From NCBI RefSeq assembly GCF_013283645.1, contig NZ_JABEKV010000001.1:124001-188000 (forward strand): a stretch of DNA of 64,000 nucleotides, read 5' to 3'. The notes under the pieces are model-generated. The model searched no databases and had not been told where the DNA came from. It saw only the letters and a program-made list of their open reading frames with translations. The position numbers were made by a program, and so were the translations under genes. Of the stretch, positions 36,901 to 46,460 are shown piece after piece (within the stretch, counting starts at the first letter, position 1; every line of letters begins with the position of its first letter). Source of the DNA: Sinorhizobium psoraleae. Its GTDB lineage: Bacteria; Pseudomonadota; Alphaproteobacteria; Rhizobiales; Rhizobiaceae.

Positions 36901-39900
36901 GGCTCTGTCCGTCGTTTCGCTGGCGCTCGCCGCGGTATCCGATACCGGCCTGCCCTTCATCGGCATCCCCTTCGCGCTCCTTTGGGCGGTTTCGCCCGCC
37001 GTTGCCTGGTTTGTCAGCCAGTCGGCCGAGACCGAGGACCAACTGGTCGTTTCGGATGAAGCGATCGATGAGATGCGCAAGATCGCCCGGCGCACTTGGC
37101 GCTATTTCGAGACCTTCGTGACGGCCGAGCAGAATTTCCTGCCGCCGGACAATTTCCAGGAAACGCCGCAGCCGGTGCTGGCGGAGCGCACCTCGCCCAC
37201 CAATATCGGCGTCTATCTCCTGTCGGTGATGTCGGCCCGCGATTTTGGCTGGATCGGTTTCGAAGACACGATCACGCGGCTCGAGCAGACGATCGCCACG
37301 ATCGACCGCATGCCGAAATTCCGCGGCCATCTCTTCAACTGGTACCGGACGAGATCGCTCGAAACGATGGAGCCGCGCTATGTCTCGTCGGTCGATAGCG
37401 GCAATCTTGCCGGCCACCTGATCGCGGTGTCGTCGATGTGCCGGGAATGGGCCGAGGCACCTTCCGCCCATGTCCAGGGCAGTCTCGACGGTATCGGCGA
37501 CGTCGCCGCCATTCTCTCGGAAACGCTGAAGGAGCTGCCCGACGACCGCAAGACCGTGCGACCGTTGCGCCGCCTGATCGAAGAGCGCATCGTCGGCTTC
37601 CAGAACGCACTGGCCGCCATCAAGCGCGAGCGTGAATTCGCGTCGATTCGCGTGATCAATCTGGCGGTGCTTGCACGCGACATGCACAAGCTCGCCGCCA
37701 ACCTCGATCACGAAGTCCGCACCAGCCAGAGCGCCGAGGTGGCGAAGTGGGCGGGTTCACTCGTGTCCACCTGCGAGGCGCATATCGCCGACGGCGTCTT
37801 CGACCTTGGCGCGATCGAGTCGCTGCGCCAGCGTCTCCTCGTGCTCAAGGAGCGCGCACGCGATATCGCCTTCTCGATGGATTTCGGCTTCCTTTTCCGG
37901 CCGGAACGGCGGCTGCTTTCAATCGGCTACCGCGTCAACGCCAACGAGCTCGACGAGGCCTGCTACGATCTTCTCGCCTCCGAAGCGCGCCTGACGAGCC
38001 TTTTTGCGATCGCCAAGGGCGATCTGCCGACGGAGCACTGGTACAAGCTCGGGCGTCCGATCGTGCCGATCGGCGCGCGCGGCGCGCTCGTCTCCTGGTC
38101 CGGCTCGATGTTCGAGTATCTGATGCCGCCGCTGGTCATGCAGGAGAGGCAGGGCGGGATTCTCAATCAGACGAACAATCTGGTCGTGCAGGAGCAGATC
38201 AACCACGGCCGCCGTCTCGGTACACCGTGGGGCATCTCCGAAGCGGCATTCAACGCGCGCGACCATGAACTGACTTATCAATACACGAACTTCGGCGTGC
38301 CGACCCTCGGGCTGAAGCGTGGCCTTGGCCAGAATGCGGTGATCGCGCCCTATGCGTCGATTCTCGCCTGCATGTACGATCCGAAGTCGGCGCTCGCCAA
38401 CCTGGCGCGGCTGAGAGAGGTCGGCGCTCTCGGTGCCTACGGTTTCCACGATGCTGTCGATTTCACGCCGACGCGTGTCCCCGAAGGGCAGAAATGCGCG
38501 GTCGTGCGCAACTACTATGCGCACCATCACGGCATGTCGGTCGCGGCCGTCGCCAACGTCGTGTTCAACGGGCGTCTGCGCGAGTGGTTCCATGCCGACC
38601 CGGTGATCGAAGCGGCCGAACTGCTGCTGCAGGAGAAGGCGCCGCGCGACATTCCGGTGATGACCGCCAAGCGTGAGCCGGAATCGCTCGGCAAGGGCCA
38701 GGCCGAGCTTCTGCGTCCGGAAGTCCGTGTCATCGAGGATCCGCTGACGCAGGACCGGGAAACGGTCTTCCTGTCGAACGGGCATTACTCGATCATGCTG
38801 ACCGCGACCGGCGCCGGCTATGCGCGCTGGAACGGCCAATCGGTCACGCGATGGAAACCGGACCCGGTCGAAGACAGGACGGGCACGTTCATCTTCCTGC
38901 GCGACACCGTCAGCGGCGACTGGTGGTCGGCCACGGCCGAACCGCGCCGCGCGCCAGGCGAAAAGACCATGACCCGCTTCGGCGACGACAAGGCGGAGTT
39001 CGTCAAGACCGTCGGCGATCTCACGAGCGAAGTCGAGTGCATCGTCGCGACCGAGCACGATGCGGAAGGCCGCCGGGTAATCCTGCTCAACACCGGTACG
39101 GAAGATCGCTTCATCGAAGTGACATCCTATGCCGAGCCGGTGCTCGCCACGGACGAGGCCGACAGCGCGCATCTCGCCTTCTCCAAGATGTTCCTGCGGA
39201 CCGAGATCAGCCGCCAGGGCGACGTTATCCGCGTGTCGCGCAACAAGCGCAGCCCCGGCGATCCAGACATGGAAGTCGCGCACCTCATCACCGACAATGC
39301 CGGCAGCGAGCGCCATACCCAGGCGGAAACGGACCGCCGTCGCTTCATCGGCCAGGGGCGCACGCTTGCGGAAGCCGCCGCCTTCGATCCCGGCGTGGCG
39401 CTTTCGGGAACCGACGGCTTCACGCTCGATCCGGTGATGGCGCTTCGTCGCGTCGTGCGCGTCCCGGCGGGCAAGAAAGTGAGCGTCATCTTCTGGACGA
39501 TCGCAGCGCCGAACCGCGAAGCTGTCGATCGGGCGATCGACCGCTATCGCCACCCGGAAACCTTCAATCACGAACTGATCCATGCCTGGACGCGCAGCCA
39601 GGTGCAGATGCGCCATGTCGGCGTGACATCCCAGGAGGCGGCAAGCTTCCAGATGCTCGGACGCTATCTGGTCTATCCCGACATGCACCTTCGCGCCGAT
39701 ACGGCGACGCTCAAGGCGGGGCTTGCCTCCCAGTCGGCGCTGTGGCCGTTGGCGATCTCGGGCGATTTCCCGATCTTCTGCCTCAGGATCAACGACGACG
39801 GCGACCTCGGCATAGCCCGCGAGGCGCTGCGCGCGCAGGAATATCTAAGAGCGCGCGGCATCACCGCGGATCTCGTCGTCATCAACGAGCGAGCGTCCTC

Positions 39901-42577
39901 CTATGCCCAGGACCTGCAGCACACGCTCGATTCGATGTGCGAAAACCTGCGGCTGCGCGGGCTTTCCGACGGCCCGCGGCAGCATATCTTCGCCGTGCGC
40001 CGCGATTTGATGGAGACCGAGACCTGGTCGACGCTGCTTTCTGCTTCGCGCGCCGTCTTCCATGCCCGAAACGGTACGATCTCCGATCAGATCGCGCGTG
40101 CCACCGCGCTCTACGCGAAACCTGCGGCAAAAACGGTCGAGGGCAAGCAGAGGTTGCTGGCGGTGATTGAGGAGGCGGGCGAGCCTGCCGCCGCCGAGAT
40201 CAGCGGCGACGGCCTCGAGTTCTGGAACGGCTTCGGCGGCTTCGCGGATGAGGGGCGTGAATATGTCGTTCGGCTGCGGGGCGGCGAGGCCACACCGCAT
40301 CCGTGGATCAACGTCATATCCAACCAACAGTTCGGCTTCCATGTCTCCGCCGAGGGCTCGGCCTTCTCCTGGAGCCGCAATTCGCGCGACTACCAGCTCA
40401 CGCCGTGGACGAACGATGCCGTGGTCAACCGCCCGGGCGAAGCGATCTTCGTGCGCGATATGGCGAGCGGCTCGATCCTGACGCCTTATGCCGCGCTCTC
40501 GCGGCGCAAGTCGGTCGTGTTCGAAGCCCGCCACGGGCTTGGATATTCGAGCTTCGCAAGCACACGGGACGAACTCGAGATCGAGGCGGTGCACACCGTG
40601 CACGCGACCTTGCCGGCGAGGCTGGTGCGGCTCTCGATCCGCAACCGCGGTGCGTCCGCGCGGCAGTTGCGGATCTACGGCTATGCCGAATGGGTCCTCG
40701 GCAACAATCGCGGCCGCACGGCCCCGTTCGTCCTGTCCGAATGGCATGACGGCGCGCAGGCGCTCGTCGCGACCAATCCGTACAGCATCGACTATGCCGG
40801 CCGTTCGGCATTCCTCGCCATCGACGCGCGGGTCGACTCCTTCACGGTGAGTCGGCGGGAATTCCTTGGCCAGGCCGGCGGAATCCTGGCGCCGCGAGCG
40901 GTCATCGCGGGCGCTGCGTTGACCGGTTTCGCGGAGGCCGATGGCGACGCCTGCGCGGCGCTTTCGACCGATCTCGTCATCGAACCGGGTGCCGAGCGGC
41001 AAATCACCTTCTTCCTCGGAGACGCCGACAACGGCGAACAGGTGCAGTCGATCGTCACCGAATTGCGAGCGACTGCCTTCGACACCACGCTCAAGGCGGC
41101 GAAGGCATTCTGGGGCGAATTCACCGGCGTCGTGAAGGTCGAAACGCCCGACAGGGCCTTCAACCACATGGTGAACCATTGGCTGCCTTATCAGAGCCTC
41201 GGGTGCCGGATCATGGCGCGTTCGGCCTTCTATCAGGCAAGCGGCGCCTACGGTTTCCGCGACCAGCTGCAGGATACGCTTGCCTTCCTCGTGCATCGGC
41301 CGGAGCTTGCGCGGGCGCAGATCCTCAATGCGGCCTCTCGGCAGTTCGTCGAGGGCGACGTGCAGCATTGGTGGCTGCCCGGCACCGGTGCCGGTGTTCG
41401 CACGATGATTTCCGACGACGTCGTCTGGCTCGCCTATGCGGTTGCGCATTACTGCGCGGTCACCGGCACGTCCGATATTCTTGCGGAGAAGGCTCCGTTC
41501 ATTGTCGGCCCCGCTCTCGAGGAGGGCGAGCATGACAGCTTCTACACGCCGGAGGTCGCCGACGAGACCGCCGACATATACGAGCATTGCGCTCGTGCGC
41601 TCGATCTCGCGATCAGGCGGACGGGGGCCAACGGCCTGCCGCTCATCCTTGGCGGCGACTGGAACGACGGCATGAACCGCGTCGGCATCGCCGGCGAGGG
41701 CACGAGCGTCTGGCTCGGCTGGTTCCTTGCCGGCGCGCTGCGTGCTTTCCTGCCCCATGCCCGGGAGCGGAAGGACAAGCCGCGCGCCACGCTTTGGGAG
41801 GCGCATCTCGAAATGCTGAAAGAGGCGCTCGACGGCGCCGGCTGGGACGGCGATTACTATCGCCGCGGCTACTACGATGACGGCACCCCACTCGGGTCCG
41901 CCAACAACGGCGAGTGCCGGATCGATTCCATCGCCCAGTCTTGGAGTGCGCTCTCAGGCGAGGGCGAGGCGGACCGCTCCAAGTACGCGATGGACGCGGT
42001 GATGGCGGAGCTCGTCGATCCGGAAAAACGGATCGTTCGGCTCTTCACGCCGCCGCTTGAGAAGACCAAGCAGGACCCCGGCTACATCAAGGCCTATCCC
42101 CCGGGCGTGCGTGAAAACGGCGGCCAGTATACGCATGCGGCCACCTGGGTCGTGCTGGCCTTTGCCGCACAGGGGCGGGCGGAAGAGGCGTGGCGGACCT
42201 TCCAGATGCTCAACCCCGTATCGCATGCGCTCAGCCGCGACGATGCCGAGCACTACCGGGTCGAGCCCTATGTCGTCGCCGCCGACGTCTATGGCGAGGG
42301 CGAACTCGCGGGACGGGGCGGCTGGACCTGGTACACGGGCTCGGCCGGCTGGCTCTATCGCGCCGGCGTCGAAGGCATACTCGGTATTCGCCAGAAGGGT
42401 AAGAAGCTGGTGATTCGGCCCGTGCTGCCGGCGGAATGGACTGGCTATTCCGCCGAGGTCAGGGTGAATGGCGCGACACACCGGATTTCCGTCCATCGCG
42501 ATGAAAAAACCGGTGAACCAATCGTCAGCGTAAATAATAGTGTCACAAAAAACGCGCATGAAGGCATTTTGCTGTAA
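33965..42577 (+). CDS. ndvB: Cyclic beta-1,2-glucan synthase NdvB
   Basis: A giant 2870-residue inner-membrane enzyme that makes cyclic beta-1,2-glucan from UDP-glucose, needed for osmotic adaptation and nodule invasion in rhizobia. Order of parts: N-terminal cytoplasmic region; membrane helices near residues 447-520; a family-84 glycosyltransferase with TLDSDTRL (Asp664/Asp666) and RQHRWARGDW (Gln811); further helices at about 845-900 and 975-1020; a middle region for initiation and cyclisation; and a C-terminal GH94 phosphorylase-like module with GGDWNDGMNRVG (Asp2565, Asp2568) that sets ring size. GGGAGG precedes the ATG at 33965; an ATG 12 bases earlier is less likely. Length matches known NdvB/ChvB (about 2830). 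A terminator follows. Confidence 0.97.
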   Translation: MTVSKNAPAKLESSGPQSTRPNNESRAAQPRLESETAAMLLQNKPSTSPRDPEAKQIDYNDSIRSTYFSIEDLRQCGEDLALNGASSLPGFFSFDFRARHRENEKEIFRVYRATAADVEAGASITPAAEWLLDNNHVVEEAIQEVRRDFPRRFYRQLPTLSVSDVVIPRTMALAWLYVAHTHSTVSRENITAMVEGFQQHDTFKIGELWALPSILRFVLIENLRRIAIRVERSRGMRQKANEVADQIVRLNDPERCRALLAESEALAADNTFIAQLLYRMRDGSQTSGVVIGWIEERLERRGTDVEEALVAEQNRLSSGNATMSNIIRSLREIDDTDWAVWFESVSKIDATLRDGSDYAALDFGSRNKYRDTIEKLARRSGHSEHEVTQIAIAMVEESRAAAAVEAPLQEPNVGSFLVGKQHLELEKRIGYSPSPLQRIIRFGRRLDWFAIAGPNILLTVLAMVAVYAFVSPMEIPSGAKLIMLLLFALPASEGAMGLFNTLVTLVVRPSRLVGYEFINGIPEDARTLVVVPCLIAKRDHVDELVRNLEVHYLANPRGEIYFALLSDWADSKFEETPADMDVLEYAKREIASLSARYAYDGKTRFFLLHRRRLLNEAEGVWMGWERKRGKLHELNLLLRGDRDTSFLQGANMVPDGVQYVMTLDSDTRLMRDAVTKLVGKLYHPINRPVVNTAKQEVLTGYSLLQPRVTPSLTTGSEASAFQRIFSINRGIDPYVFTVSDVYQDIVGEGSFTGKGLYHVDAFEAALKGRIEENAVLSHDLLEGSYARCALVTDVELVEDFPTRYEVEMSRQHRWARGDWQLLPYIFNPANGLSMLGRWKMYDNLRRSLIPVAWLVASVMGWYYMEPTEALIWQIVLIFSLFVAPTLSLISGLMPRRNDIVARAHLHTVLSEIRAANAQVALRIVFIAHNAAMMADATVRSVYRTFVSRKLMLEWRTAAQVQSAGHGSIGDYFRAMWTAPALSVVSLALAAVSDTGLPFIGIPFALLWAVSPAVAWFVSQSAETEDQLVVSDEAIDEMRKIARRTWRYFETFVTAEQNFLPPDNFQETPQPVLAERTSPTNIGVYLLSVMSARDFGWIGFEDTITRLEQTIATIDRMPKFRGHLFNWYRTRSLETMEPRYVSSVDSGNLAGHLIAVSSMCREWAEAPSAHVQGSLDGIGDVAAILSETLKELPDDRKTVRPLRRLIEERIVGFQNALAAIKREREFASIRVINLAVLARDMHKLAANLDHEVRTSQSAEVAKWAGSLVSTCEAHIADGVFDLGAIESLRQRLLVLKERARDIAFSMDFGFLFRPERRLLSIGYRVNANELDEACYDLLASEARLTSLFAIAKGDLPTEHWYKLGRPIVPIGARGALVSWSGSMFEYLMPPLVMQERQGGILNQTNNLVVQEQINHGRRLGTPWGISEAAFNARDHELTYQYTNFGVPTLGLKRGLGQNAVIAPYASILACMYDPKSALANLARLREVGALGAYGFHDAVDFTPTRVPEGQKCAVVRNYYAHHHGMSVAAVANVVFNGRLREWFHADPVIEAAELLLQEKAPRDIPVMTAKREPESLGKGQAELLRPEVRVIEDPLTQDRETVFLSNGHYSIMLTATGAGYARWNGQSVTRWKPDPVEDRTGTFIFLRDTVSGDWWSATAEPRRAPGEKTMTRFGDDKAEFVKTVGDLTSEVECIVATEHDAEGRRVILLNTGTEDRFIEVTSYAEPVLATDEADSAHLAFSKMFLRTEISRQGDVIRVSRNKRSPGDPDMEVAHLITDNAGSERHTQAETDRRRFIGQGRTLAEAAAFDPGVALSGTDGFTLDPVMALRRVVRVPAGKKVSVIFWTIAAPNREAVDRAIDRYRHPETFNHELIHAWTRSQVQMRHVGVTSQEAASFQMLGRYLVYPDMHLRADTATLKAGLASQSALWPLAISGDFPIFCLRINDDGDLGIAREALRAQEYLRARGITADLVVINERASSYAQDLQHTLDSMCENLRLRGLSDGPRQHIFAVRRDLMETETWSTLLSASRAVFHARNGTISDQIARATALYAKPAAKTVEGKQRLLAVIEEAGEPAAAEISGDGLEFWNGFGGFADEGREYVVRLRGGEATPHPWINVISNQQFGFHVSAEGSAFSWSRNSRDYQLTPWTNDAVVNRPGEAIFVRDMASGSILTPYAALSRRKSVVFEARHGLGYSSFASTRDELEIEAVHTVHATLPARLVRLSIRNRGASARQLRIYGYAEWVLGNNRGRTAPFVLSEWHDGAQALVATNPYSIDYAGRSAFLAIDARVDSFTVSRREFLGQAGGILAPRAVIAGAALTGFAEADGDACAALSTDLVIEPGAERQITFFLGDADNGEQVQSIVTELRATAFDTTLKAAKAFWGEFTGVVKVETPDRAFNHMVNHWLPYQSLGCRIMARSAFYQASGAYGFRDQLQDTLAFLVHRPELARAQILNAASRQFVEGDVQHWWLPGTGAGVRTMISDDVVWLAYAVAHYCAVTGTSDILAEKAPFIVGPALEEGEHDSFYTPEVADETADIYEHCARALDLAIRRTGANGLPLILGGDWNDGMNRVGIAGEGTSVWLGWFLAGALRAFLPHARERKDKPRATLWEAHLEMLKEALDGAGWDGDYYRRGYYDDGTPLGSANNGECRIDSIAQSWSALSGEGEADRSKYAMDAVMAELVDPEKRIVRLFTPPLEKTKQDPGYIKAYPPGVRENGGQYTHAATWVVLAFAAQGRAEEAWRTFQMLNPVSHALSRDDAEHYRVEPYVVAADVYGEGELAGRGGWTWYTGSAGWLYRAGVEGILGIRQKGKKLVIRPVLPAEWTGYSAEVRVNGATHRISVHRDEKTGEPIVSVNNSVTKNAHEGILL

Positions 42578-42600
42578 CTGCCGGAATTGAGCATGAGAGG

Positions 42601-42638
42601 AACCGGCTTTGTACCCCGCACGGACAAGGCCGGTTTTT
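42601..42638 (+). terminator. ndvB terminator
   Basis: AACCGGCTTTGT (42601-42612) pairs with ACAAGGCCGGTT (42624-42635) through one G-T wobble, followed by TTTT. It begins 23 bases after the ndvB stop. Confidence 0.8.
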
Positions 42639-42667
42639 CATTGCCCGCTCAGTTGCAGCCGCGATCC

Positions 42668-42780
42668 AAACGTTCCACAGCGCCGCGCGTCTTATCGGAC
42701 GGGTAGAGGACGCTGTAGCACTTTGAATTGCTGCATGTTTTGTCCTTAAATCAGCTCCGATTTAACGAAACATGCCGTAG
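42668..42780. repeat. Rhizobial intergenic repeat (GCTGTAGCACTTTGAATTGCTG type)
   Basis: CACAGCGCCGCGCGTC...GACGCTGTAG forms an imperfect stem, followed by CACTTTGAATTGCTGCATG, TTTTGTCCTTAAATC and an ATGTTT...AAACAT pair. The same blocks occur in opposite orientation at 60718-60836. It fills most of the 314-bp gap between ndvB and opgC; the remainder (42781-42891) shows nothing obvious. Confidence 0.7.
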
Positions 42781-42891
42781 ATCGCGCTTCATCAACGATG
42801 CCGGACGCGTCTCGGATATGGCCGGATCGCGCTCTCGGCATCCTCTTCCAACAGGGGTGGGGCGGGGCGCCAAACCCGGATACCAGACCGC

Positions 42892-44100
42892 ATGCTGCAA
42901 ACGACATTCGGCAAGGACGCGATCAAGGTTGCCGGCTCGGATCACAACGATCCGGGCTCCAATCAACACAAGATCAGCGTTCCTCGTCCTGTGCCGGTTA
43001 TCCCGGAACGCGATACGCGCCTCGACGTCTTTCGCGCTCTCTGCCTGTTGACGATCTTCATCAACCACGTCCCGGGCCAATATCTCGAATATCTGACACA
43101 CAAGAACATCGGCTTTTCCGATTCAGCCGAGGCCTTCGTGCTGATTTCCGGCTTGGCGGTCGGCGCGGCCTATAGCGGAAAATTCGTCGTGGGCGCAAGG
43201 CTCGCCCTGACTTTGAAGATATGGCGGCGCGCGCTGACGCTCTATGTCGCGCATATCATGACGAGCGTCGTCACGCTGGCGATCTTCGCGGGCGGCGCGC
43301 TCTATTTCGGCCGCCAGGACCTGATCGGCGAGATCAACATCCGGCCCATCGTCGAGCAGGCCGAGCAAGGCATCGTCGCAATGGTGCTGCTCGGCCACCA
43401 GCTCGGCTACAACAACATCCTGTCGCTCTATGCGGCGCTGTTCCTGATGCTGCCCGGTATCCTGTGGCTGAACGCGGTGGGGCGATGGCTCCTCCTTGCC
43501 CTGTCGGCCGTGCTGTGGCTCGCCGCCGGTTGGTTCAAGCTGGTGCCGTCCAACTTCCTGGACGAGGGCTACTGGTTCCTCAATCCCTGGTCCTGGCAGT
43601 TCCTTTTCGTCATCGGCATTCTTTGCATGAGCCACGTGCGCGCCGGCGGCAGCCTGCCGCGAAACCGGTGGCTCATCGGGGTTTCCGCCGCCTATCTGCT
43701 TGTCTCCGGCTTCTGGGTCGTGTTTTCCTGGTGGAACATCGACTTCTCCTTCGGGCTGCCGGCGGTGCTCACCGGCTTCGACAAGACGTTCCTGTCGCTG
43801 ACGCGGCTTCTGCACGTGCTGGCGCTCGCCTATCTCCTCGCCATCACCCCGCTCGTCAGTCGGTTGACCAGGCTTCAGCGCAATCATCCGCTGGTGATGA
43901 TCGGGCGCCACTCGCTCGCGGTTTTCATCTTCGGGACGATCCTTGCGATGGCCGGCCAAGTGCTACTCTTCGTGACCGGCAGGAACCCGATCATCGGCTC
44001 GCTCTTCGTCATCGCCGGCATCGGTCTGCACTTCGTCTACGCCTATTACCTCGAATGGCTGAAAGAGGTGGCGGTCGCGAAACCGCTCAGGGCCGCATGA
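42892..44100 (+). CDS. opgC: OpgC-type membrane acyltransferase
   Basis: A 402-residue integral membrane protein with about ten hydrophobic helices. The family signature near the N terminus is RDTRLDVFRALCLLTIFINH, followed by GFSDSAEAFVLISGLAVG, which I recognise as the OpgC domain. OpgC proteins transfer succinyl groups onto periplasmic glucans, giving them negative charge. Being directly downstream of ndvB and facing ndvA, this protein most likely decorates the cyclic beta-1,2-glucan. Succinylation rather than another substituent is an inference from the family. The terminator and repeats before it suggest its own promoter. Confidence 0.83.
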   Translation: MLQTTFGKDAIKVAGSDHNDPGSNQHKISVPRPVPVIPERDTRLDVFRALCLLTIFINHVPGQYLEYLTHKNIGFSDSAEAFVLISGLAVGAAYSGKFVVGARLALTLKIWRRALTLYVAHIMTSVVTLAIFAGGALYFGRQDLIGEINIRPIVEQAEQGIVAMVLLGHQLGYNNILSLYAALFLMLPGILWLNAVGRWLLLALSAVLWLAAGWFKLVPSNFLDEGYWFLNPWSWQFLFVIGILCMSHVRAGGSLPRNRWLIGVSAAYLLVSGFWVVFSWWNIDFSFGLPAVLTGFDKTFLSLTRLLHVLALAYLLAITPLVSRLTRLQRNHPLVMIGRHSLAVFIFGTILAMAGQVLLFVTGRNPIIGSLFVIAGIGLHFVYAYYLEWLKEVAVAKPLRAA

Positions 44101-44260
44101 GAGAGTTCTGGAACGCCGTGGCCCCTGTTGAGTAGAGCCGACCGGCTTGCAACGGCGGAAATCGAGGGTTGATACTCCCCTCTGTCCTGCCGGGCAGAGG
44201 GGGTCCCAGCGGCTTGGAGATGCTGCTGACGAGCGGCGCTGTAGCCCGATGAAATAACAA

Positions 44261-44290
44261 ACGCCCCGGAGCAGGCGCTCCGGGGCGTTT
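44261..44290. terminator. Bidirectional terminator between opgC and ndvA
   Basis: ACGCCCCGGAGC (44261-44272) and GCTCCGGGGCGT (44277-44288) are perfect 12-bp arms with an AGGC loop, with short T runs on both strands (TTT after the plus stem, TTTGTTATTT after the minus stem). Confidence 0.85.
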
Positions 44291-44316
44291 CTCGATTGCA
44301 GGACGCTGTGGCGAAC

Positions 44317-46074
44317 TCACGCCGCCGTATGGCTCTTGCGAACATCCTCGTCGGTCAGGATACCGCTTGCCCGCAGCAGGGCAGCGAAGCGCCCGTTGCT
44401 GTGGCTGAGCTCGTTGAAGCCGCCCATCTCGACGACCCGGCCATGATCCATGAAGATCACCAGGTCGGCCTCGCGCACCGTCGAAAGGCGGTGGGCGATG
44501 ATGAAGGTGGTGCGGTCCTTGCGCAGTGCATCGATCGCATCCTTGACGCGGGCTTCGGTCTCGACGTCGAGCGCGCTCGTCGCCTCATCGAGCACCAGGA
44601 TCGGCGAGTTCTTGAGGATGGCGCGGGCGATGGCGACACGCTGGCGCTCGCCACCCGACAGGCGGTTTCCGCGTTCGCCGACGACGGTGTCGTAGCCGTT
44701 CATGCGGCTTTCGATGAAGTCGCTTGCGGCTGCGGCTTCCGCGGCGGCCATGATCTCTTCGAGCGAGGCGTCGTCACGGCCAAGGCGGATGTTGTCGCCG
44801 ATCGAGCGGTTCATAAGACCGGCATCCTGGAAGACGGTGGCGATCGACCGGCGCAGCGACTTGCGGGTGACGGTAGAGATATCGACGCCGTCGATCAGGA
44901 TCTGGCCGTGCTTCGGATCGTGGACCCGCTGCAGGAGATTGACGAGCGTCGTCTTGCCGGCGCCGGTCGGGCCGACGATGGCGACCGTCTGGCCGGCCTT
45001 CGCCTTGAACGAGACGTTGCGCACGCCCTGGTTCGTGTTGGCGAAGTCGAAGGACACGTCGCGGAATTCCACCTCGCCGACGACGCCGGTCAGTTCCTGC
45101 GCCCCGGCCGGCTCTTCGCGTTCGCGCACCGAGTCCTCGAGCTGGAAGAAGTCTTCAAGCTTGGCGCGTGCCTCGAAGATCTGCGTGACGAAGGCTTTCA
45201 TCTGGTCGAGGCGACCGATGAGCAGGTTGGCGAAGCCGATAAAGGCAACGACCTCGCCGACGCCGAGCTCGCCGCGCTGCACCAGCACCGTGCCGATGAT
45301 GAGGATCGCCATCATCGAGATGGTCGAAGCGATGCGGTTCAGCGCGCTTGCCAGCGCCCACCAGTCGAGCACGGGAAACTGCGCCGAGATCAGCCGCTCG
45401 GTGAATTTCTTCAACTCGCGCGTTTCCGCTTCGATGCGGTTGTAGCTATGAACGACCGAAACGTTGCTGATCGCGTCGGAGACGTGGGAGAAAACCGTAT
45501 GATAGTGGTTCTCGACCGAAGCCTGACCTTCCTTCGTACGGGTCATCACGGCCTTGCTGATCAATACATAGGCCGCGCCGAGGATGACGAGAACGATCGA
45601 AAGGCGCATGTCCATTACGAAGGCGGTCGGCACGAGCAGGACGAGGGCCACGGCCGTCGCCAGGTGCTGCCGCATGAATTCGAGCCAAAGGCCGAAGAGA
45701 GTTTCGCAGGCGCGCAGCAGCGTGTGCAGCGCGTTGGATGTGCCGCGCTGGCTGTGCCAGGATAGCGGCATGGACACGATTCGCCCGAACGCTTCGGTCA
45801 GGAGCGTTGCGCGGCGTCCGTGTGCGAGGCGGTCGGCCTCACGGGCGACGAGGACAAAGGCCACCGTGTTGAAGACACCGAACCCCGCCCACATGAGCAG
45901 CATCGGCGTGACTTCCCCCTTGGAGGAAATCGCATCGATGATGCGGCCAAAGAGGATCGGTTCGGCAATCGTGATGATGGCGAGCACGACGTTGGCGATG
46001 ACGATCGCCCCGACGCGGAATTTGTGAACGGCAAGATACTGGAGGGCTCTTGCATACACCTGGAACAAAGACAC
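44317..46074 (-). CDS. ndvA: Cyclic beta-1,2-glucan exporter NdvA (ABC transporter)
   Basis: A 585-residue half-size ABC exporter (membrane domain fused to ATPase) that moves cyclic beta-1,2-glucan to the periplasm and works as a homodimer. The sequence, from MSLFQVYARALQYLAVHKFR onward, is recognisable as NdvA/ChvA. Six helices lie in residues 1-320; Walker A is GPTGAGKTT, the signature RLSGGERQRVAIARA, Walker B ILVLDEATSALD, and the switch histidine is in FIIAHRLSTV. The start is GTG at 46074 with AAGGGGTGA upstream; an in-frame ATG at 46095 lacks a ribosome site, and a longer extension to 46296 is low complexity. It diverges from expR and converges on opgC. Confidence 0.96.
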   Translation of the reverse strand: MSLFQVYARALQYLAVHKFRVGAIVIANVVLAIITIAEPILFGRIIDAISSKGEVTPMLLMWAGFGVFNTVAFVLVAREADRLAHGRRATLLTEAFGRIVSMPLSWHSQRGTSNALHTLLRACETLFGLWLEFMRQHLATAVALVLLVPTAFVMDMRLSIVLVILGAAYVLISKAVMTRTKEGQASVENHYHTVFSHVSDAISNVSVVHSYNRIEAETRELKKFTERLISAQFPVLDWWALASALNRIASTISMMAILIIGTVLVQRGELGVGEVVAFIGFANLLIGRLDQMKAFVTQIFEARAKLEDFFQLEDSVREREEPAGAQELTGVVGEVEFRDVSFDFANTNQGVRNVSFKAKAGQTVAIVGPTGAGKTTLVNLLQRVHDPKHGQILIDGVDISTVTRKSLRRSIATVFQDAGLMNRSIGDNIRLGRDDASLEEIMAAAEAAAASDFIESRMNGYDTVVGERGNRLSGGERQRVAIARAILKNSPILVLDEATSALDVETEARVKDAIDALRKDRTTFIIAHRLSTVREADLVIFMDHGRVVEMGGFNELSHSNGRFAALLRASGILTDEDVRKSHTAA

Positions 46075-46460
46075 TGTCTCACCCCTTCTGGGCATCGGAT
46101 GTTGCGCCGCAGCAACGTTCGATGCGGCGAGTGCATTTGTGCCCCTTGGCGGCCCGGGTGGCAGACTTTCGCCACCGTGCCGGGCCTCAAGGCCCCGCTG
46201 GGCGGCCTTGCGACATTCCTGCGGAAAAGGTGGAGGCTGAACCTTGCGGGCTCTGGGAGCATCCGGTGCCAAGGGAGGATTGGCGGGATAATCCATAGTC
46301 CGCTATCTTGTGCCTCCACTCCGATATTTTGCAGGTTTCGTGCAAGACCGGGCGTGATAAGAAGAATTATCGCGGTTGCAACATGAATGGCTTCTGAACG
46401 GCGCGTTCATGGAGGCTTCTCAAGCGCTGCGCCCGTGCATTCCCGACCTGAAGGTGTTCT
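46075..46460. other. ndvA-expR divergent intergenic region
   Basis: This 386-bp gap holds no credible gene. The only clear structure is an imperfect dyad CG-T-GATAA-N6-TTATC-G-CG at 46353-46374, about 87 bp before the expR start codon, in an AT-richer stretch. It may be a regulator site or part of the expR promoter. Confidence 0.4.

Noticed and set aside
37919..41806. Long minus-strand frames inside ndvB
   Set aside because: They are shadows of the 2870-codon ndvB frame and match no family.
46075..46296. An upstream extension of ndvA
   Set aside because: It is low complexity (Pro/Ala/Arg-rich) without helices; the GTG at 46074 has a good ribosome site and gives the known N terminus.
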